DNA of 8,478 nucleotides from an uncultured Porphyromonadaceae bacterium (GTDB lineage: Bacteria; Bacteroidota; Bacteroidia; Bacteroidales; Muribaculaceae). The notes under the pieces were generated by a model. It ran no database searches and had not been told where the DNA came from. It saw only the letters and a program-made list of their open reading frames with translations. The stretch is taken from the NCBI GenBank assembly GCA_902475285.1, contig CABRZA010000108.1, positions 1-8,478 of the forward strand, in the 5' to 3' direction. This document shows positions 6,251-8,478 of this stretch, in pieces; position 1 is the first letter of the stretch, and the number at the start of each line of letters is the position of its first letter. The position numbers were made by a program, and so were the translations under genes.

Positions 6251-7282
6251 ATGTTGACAATCAAACAAATATCATCCTTCTGCCAGCTCGGCCCGCGCTC
6301 CAATCAGGAAGACTGCATAGTGCCCGCCGAGCCTACGGCCGAGAGCCGCGTGCTCGTGCTATGCGACGGCATGGGCGGCCACGGCTGCGGCGAGGTGGCG
6401 TCGGCGCTCACCGCCGAAATCGTCGCCGAGTGCCTCACACCCTTCGCCGACGGCGGCATCACCGCCGACGACATACAGCAGGCCTGCGACGGCGCCGTCG
6501 ACGCCCTCACCGAGCGTTTCGCCGGCTACGGCGGCGACCGCCTGCCCGGAACAACTCTCGTGGTGGCCGCACTGCGGCAGAAAGGGCTGATAATAGGCCA
6601 TGTGGGCGACAGCCGCGCCTACGTCTTCGCCGCCGACGGCAGCCTCAAATACCGCAGCCGCGACCACTCCCAGGTGGCCGAGGCAGTGGAGCAGGGCATC
6701 CTCACCGAAGAGGAGGCACGCCAGAGCCCATACCGCAACGTGATAACGCGCGCCGTGCAGGCCGCCGGCGGACATGTGCAGGTAGAAGTCGACAATGTGG
6801 CCGTCGACGAGGGCGACATCCTCCTGATGTGCTCCGACGGCGTGAGCGACCTATACCTCGACGCCGACTTCTCCGACCTCTTCGGCCTCAACGACTTCGA
6901 CACCGCCGTGGCGCGTATGGCCGACCGCTGCGCCGAATCGTCGCGCGACAACAACACCGCCGTCATAGCCCTCCTCAGCCGCCGCGACGACGAGCGCGAC
7001 GCCCTCGACGAGGCCGTGAAGCGCTTCGGCAAAGGCATCGACGACCCCGGCCTGCCCGCTCCCGGCCAGCCACCAGTACCCCCCGTGCAGGCCTTCATCC
7101 CGCCCGAAAGGCGCATCGAGCGCCGGGAGTTCTTTGAGAGCTCTGAGTTCTCTGAGAGCTCGGAGAACTCCGAGGCCGCCCAAAAGCCCACGCTCGGCCA
7201 GCGCATAGGCTCGGTAATCGACAACTGCACACACTCTCTAAAAGGCCTCTTCGGCCTCAACCGTAACGACAATCAACAATAA
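6251..7282 (+). CDS. PP2C-family Ser/Thr phosphatase
   Basis: 343 residues. The catalytic domain (about 1-245) shows the PP2C metal-binding set in order: GPRSNQED (14-21) with the acidic pair E20/D21, DGMGGH (39-44), TTLV (101-104), GHVGDSR (116-122), DHS (138-140), SDGVSD (195-200) and DNN (233-235). It should be an Mn2+/Mg2+-dependent phosphatase that removes phosphate from Ser/Thr, most likely reversing the kinase encoded 9 bases upstream. After the domain comes a Pro-rich stretch (265-286), an acidic linker of five E-x-S/F triplets (293-308) and a short amphipathic tail (313-343). No signal peptide or transmembrane helix is seen. Bacterial operons that pair a PP2C with a Hanks-type kinase are common; kinase-PP2C-FHA sets such as PpkA/PppA/Fha of type VI secretion show the logic, but no secretion genes are present here. 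Confidence 0.93.
   Translation: MLTIKQISSFCQLGPRSNQEDCIVPAEPTAESRVLVLCDGMGGHGCGEVASALTAEIVAECLTPFADGGITADDIQQACDGAVDALTERFAGYGGDRLPGTTLVVAALRQKGLIIGHVGDSRAYVFAADGSLKYRSRDHSQVAEAVEQGILTEEEARQSPYRNVITRAVQAAGGHVQVEVDNVAVDEGDILLMCSDGVSDLYLDADFSDLFGLNDFDTAVARMADRCAESSRDNNTAVIALLSRRDDERDALDEAVKRFGKGIDDPGLPAPGQPPVPPVQAFIPPERRIERREFFESSEFSESSENSEAAQKPTLGQRIGSVIDNCTHSLKGLFGLNRNDNQQ
7127..7174 (+). repeat. 9-bp tandem repeats coding an acidic linker in the phosphatase
   Basis: Five and a third 9-base units of the form GAG-NNC-TCN (first unit ending TTT) code for E-F-F, E-S-S, E-F-S, E-S-S, E-N-S and E at phosphatase residues 293-308. The units belong to the same family as the kinase linker repeat but in the opposite orientation: GAGAGCTCG (7154-7162) is the exact reverse complement of 5943-5951, and a 13-base match (7158-7170) is the reverse complement of 5971-5983. 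The tract is also nearly self-complementary (arms 7141-7156 and 7159-7174). Confidence 0.85.
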
Positions 7283-7293
7283 ACCACCATATT

Positions 7294-8331
7294 ATGGATA
7301 AACTCAACATCGACGGCGTCGTCGGCGATCCCGTCAACCCCTATCTCCAGCAGTACTCCGACACCTGCGCCATCAAGTCGCAGCAAATCATCCTCCAAGA
7401 GTACGGCATCAACGTAACCGAAGACGAGCTGGCACGCATGGCCCTCGAAAACGGCTGGTACAACGAAGGCGGCACACTGCCCGCCGACGTGGGCAACCTC
7501 ATCCAGGCCGCAGGCATACCCGTGTCGCGCGTCGACGGAGCAAACATCTACGACCTCGCCGAACAGCTCGCCAACGGCCACAAGATTATCGTGGGCGTCG
7601 ACGCCAACGAGCTCTGGAAAGACGGCCTCGGCGGCATATGGGAGTGGCTCCGCGACCTCTTCGTGGGCGAGCAGGCCAACCACGCCCTCATCGTGGCCGG
7701 CATCGACAACACCGACCCCGACAACCCCATGGTGCTCCTCACCGACCCCGGCACCGGCGAAGTGTGCAAGCCATATCCCCTCGACCAGTTCATGGATGCC
7801 TGGTGCGACTCCAACCACTTCATGATGTCAACCGAGATTCCCACACCCCAGTGCATGGCCAACTTCGAGGCCGCCGGAATCACCGACATGCACCTCCCCG
7901 AAGTTGCCGGCGTGCCATACGACAACTTCCTCGACTTCCAGGCTTACAGCCATCAGATCGACCCCTCGATGATGCCGCAGCTCTACGACCTCTACACCCA
8001 GGTGCCCACCATGATCGACTTCGACCTCAACCAGGCTCTCGCCGACATGAACATGCCCCTGTGGCAGCCCGAGCTATTCCCCACATCGTCGATGGCTTGG
8101 AACCTCTGGGACTACGACTACAACGACTTCGGCTTCAACCTCGACCCCGTGCTCGACACCGACACCACCACGCCCTACGACCAGCACCGCGCCGACGTGC
8201 TCAACGACCTCCTCAACAGCGCACAGACGCACCACCAGCAGTGCCTCGACGACGGCCTCTACATCTCCGCCACCATGTGGCAGAACCAAATCAACGACCT
8301 CCAGAGCGAAATCAACGACCTCAGCATCTGA
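7294..8331 (+). CDS. Papain-like (C39-like) cysteine peptidase with acidic C-terminal half
   Basis: 345 residues. The N-terminal ~180 residues resemble C39-like/papain-fold peptidases: an oxyanion Gln19 six residues before the candidate catalytic Cys25 (QQYSDTCAIKSQ), His130 in NHALIVAGID and Asp151 in LTDPGTGE form a plausible Cys-His-Asp triad. C39 enzymes usually cut after a double glycine in leader peptides and are often fused to ABC exporters; here there is no transporter domain, and no leader-bearing small peptide gene. Residues about 200-345 match nothing I recognise: they are rich in Asp, Asn, Met and aromatics, with a tract dense in Asp, Tyr and Trp at about 268-290 and a helical end (298-343). 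There is no signal peptide, so it is probably cytoplasmic. As the last gene, 11 bases after the phosphatase, it may be the effector or processing enzyme of the set. The fold call is from motifs only. Confidence 0.75.
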   Translation: MDKLNIDGVVGDPVNPYLQQYSDTCAIKSQQIILQEYGINVTEDELARMALENGWYNEGGTLPADVGNLIQAAGIPVSRVDGANIYDLAEQLANGHKIIVGVDANELWKDGLGGIWEWLRDLFVGEQANHALIVAGIDNTDPDNPMVLLTDPGTGEVCKPYPLDQFMDAWCDSNHFMMSTEIPTPQCMANFEAAGITDMHLPEVAGVPYDNFLDFQAYSHQIDPSMMPQLYDLYTQVPTMIDFDLNQALADMNMPLWQPELFPTSSMAWNLWDYDYNDFGFNLDPVLDTDTTTPYDQHRADVLNDLLNSAQTHHQQCLDDGLYISATMWQNQINDLQSEINDLSI

Positions 8332-8344
8332 CCCCCCGATGAGA

Positions 8345-8357
8345 GTCGCGTAGCGAC
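8345..8357 (+). repeat. Small hairpin after the operon
   Basis: GTCGC (8345-8349) and GCGAC (8353-8357) form a 5-bp stem with a GTA loop, 13 bases after the peptidase stop codon. It is too small to matter alone but is the first of three inverted repeats in this 147-base non-coding stretch. Confidence 0.5.
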
Positions 8358-8371
8358 GATATAGTGGTTAA

Positions 8372-8398
8372 CCCCAGACGACCGCAGGAAGTCTGGGG
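8372..8398 (+). terminator. GC-rich hairpin, possible operon terminator
   Basis: CCCCAGAC (8372-8379) pairs perfectly with GTCTGGGG (8391-8398) around an 11-base loop. The stem is GC-rich and lies about 40 bases after the last stop codon, a good position for an intrinsic terminator, but the sequence after it (CTTATCTG) lacks a T-run. It could instead be an RNA-stabilising hairpin or part of a dispersed intergenic repeat together with its neighbours. Confidence 0.4.
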
Positions 8399-8419
8399 CT
8401 TATCTGAAAACCAAGTAGT

Positions 8420-8476
8420 TGAGTCTCGGAGAGACGACGTTGGCAAGGCTGTTCAACGTCGTCTCTTCGAGACTCA
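8420..8476. repeat. Near-perfect inverted repeat with 23-base arms
   Basis: The arms at 8420-8442 and 8454-8476 are reverse complements except for one position (G8429 against T8467, a G-U wobble in RNA), around an 11-base loop. Each arm also contains its own small palindrome: GTCTC-GGA-GAGAC (8423-8435) on the left and GTCTC-TTC-GAGAC (8461-8473) on the right, so it can fold as one long hairpin or two small ones. The window ends two bases later, so a following T-run cannot be judged. It may be a bidirectional terminator between convergent genes or a REP/MITE-like element. Confidence 0.85.
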
Positions 8477-8478
8477 TT

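Larger units (their letters stand above)
136..8331 (+). other. Six-gene operon: DLP1-DLP2-Hsp70/FHA-kinase-PP2C-peptidase
   Basis: All six genes are intact and face the same way, with gaps of 7, 6, 12, 9 and 11 bases. None of the gaps has room for a terminator. One -7 element precedes the first gene, and an inverted-repeat cluster follows the last. This supports a single transcript and a shared function. The gene order puts the GTPase pair first, the phospho-signalling genes in the middle and the peptidase last. Confidence 0.85.

Noticed and set aside
5309..6268. A 319-codon minus-strand open frame opposite the kinase
   Set aside because: Antisense to the conserved kinase and zinc-ribbon coding sequence; its repeats are simply the reverse reading of the kinase linker.
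3479..7282. Type VI secretion regulatory module (PpkA/PppA/Fha)
   Set aside because: The logic is similar, but no sheath, tube, baseplate or membrane-complex genes are present and the FHA domain is fused to Hsp70.
4895..7282. TerY-type kinase/PP2C/vWA triad of tellurite-resistance loci
   Set aside because: No von Willebrand A-domain protein or Ter genes are in the window; only the kinase and PP2C pair is shared.
136..8331. Frameshifts or decayed genes in the operon
   Set aside because: All six frames run uninterrupted from start to stop with catalytic motifs in place.

Overview
The window looks like a chromosomal segment from a member of the Bacteroidota, probably a GC-rich gut Bacteroidales. 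The evidence is a -7 element of the Bacteroidota type (TAnnTTTG) just upstream of the first gene, no Shine-Dalgarno sequences at any of the six starts, and an AT-rich promoter region next to very GC-rich coding sequence. This is inference from sequence style; no marker gene is present to fix the taxon.

Layout. Positions 1-135 are an AT-rich control region with a rightward -7 box (111-118), a candidate leftward promoter (26-57), a short palindrome (51-65) and three TTACAAA repeats. Six intact genes follow, all on the plus strand, with gaps of only 7, 6, 12, 9 and 11 bases, so they almost certainly form one operon: (1) a dynamin-like GTPase with a hydrophobic membrane segment; (2) a second, soluble dynamin-like GTPase with an altered P-loop; (3) an Hsp70-type ATPase domain fused to an FHA phosphothreonine-binding domain in place of the usual substrate-binding domain; (4) a Ser/Thr kinase with four zinc ribbons and a Ser/Pro repeat linker; (5) a PP2C phosphatase with a repeat linker and an amphipathic tail; (6) a papain-like (C39-like) cysteine peptidase with an unrecognised acidic C-terminal half. 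Positions 8332-8478 are non-coding and hold three successive inverted repeats, the last with near-perfect 23-bp arms.

How the genes may work together (inference). Genes 4, 5 and the FHA part of 3 make a complete write/erase/read phosphorylation circuit. Genes 1 and 2 resemble the adjacent pairs of bacterial dynamin-like proteins that remodel or protect membranes as hetero-oligomers. The Hsp70-FHA protein could be an ATP-driven adaptor recruited to phosphorylated partners, and the peptidase at the operon end could be an effector or maturation enzyme. I do not recognise the six-gene combination as a named system. A phospho-controlled membrane-remodelling, stress or anti-phage module is the best working hypothesis. 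No transposase, integrase, CRISPR array, tRNA or rRNA was seen.
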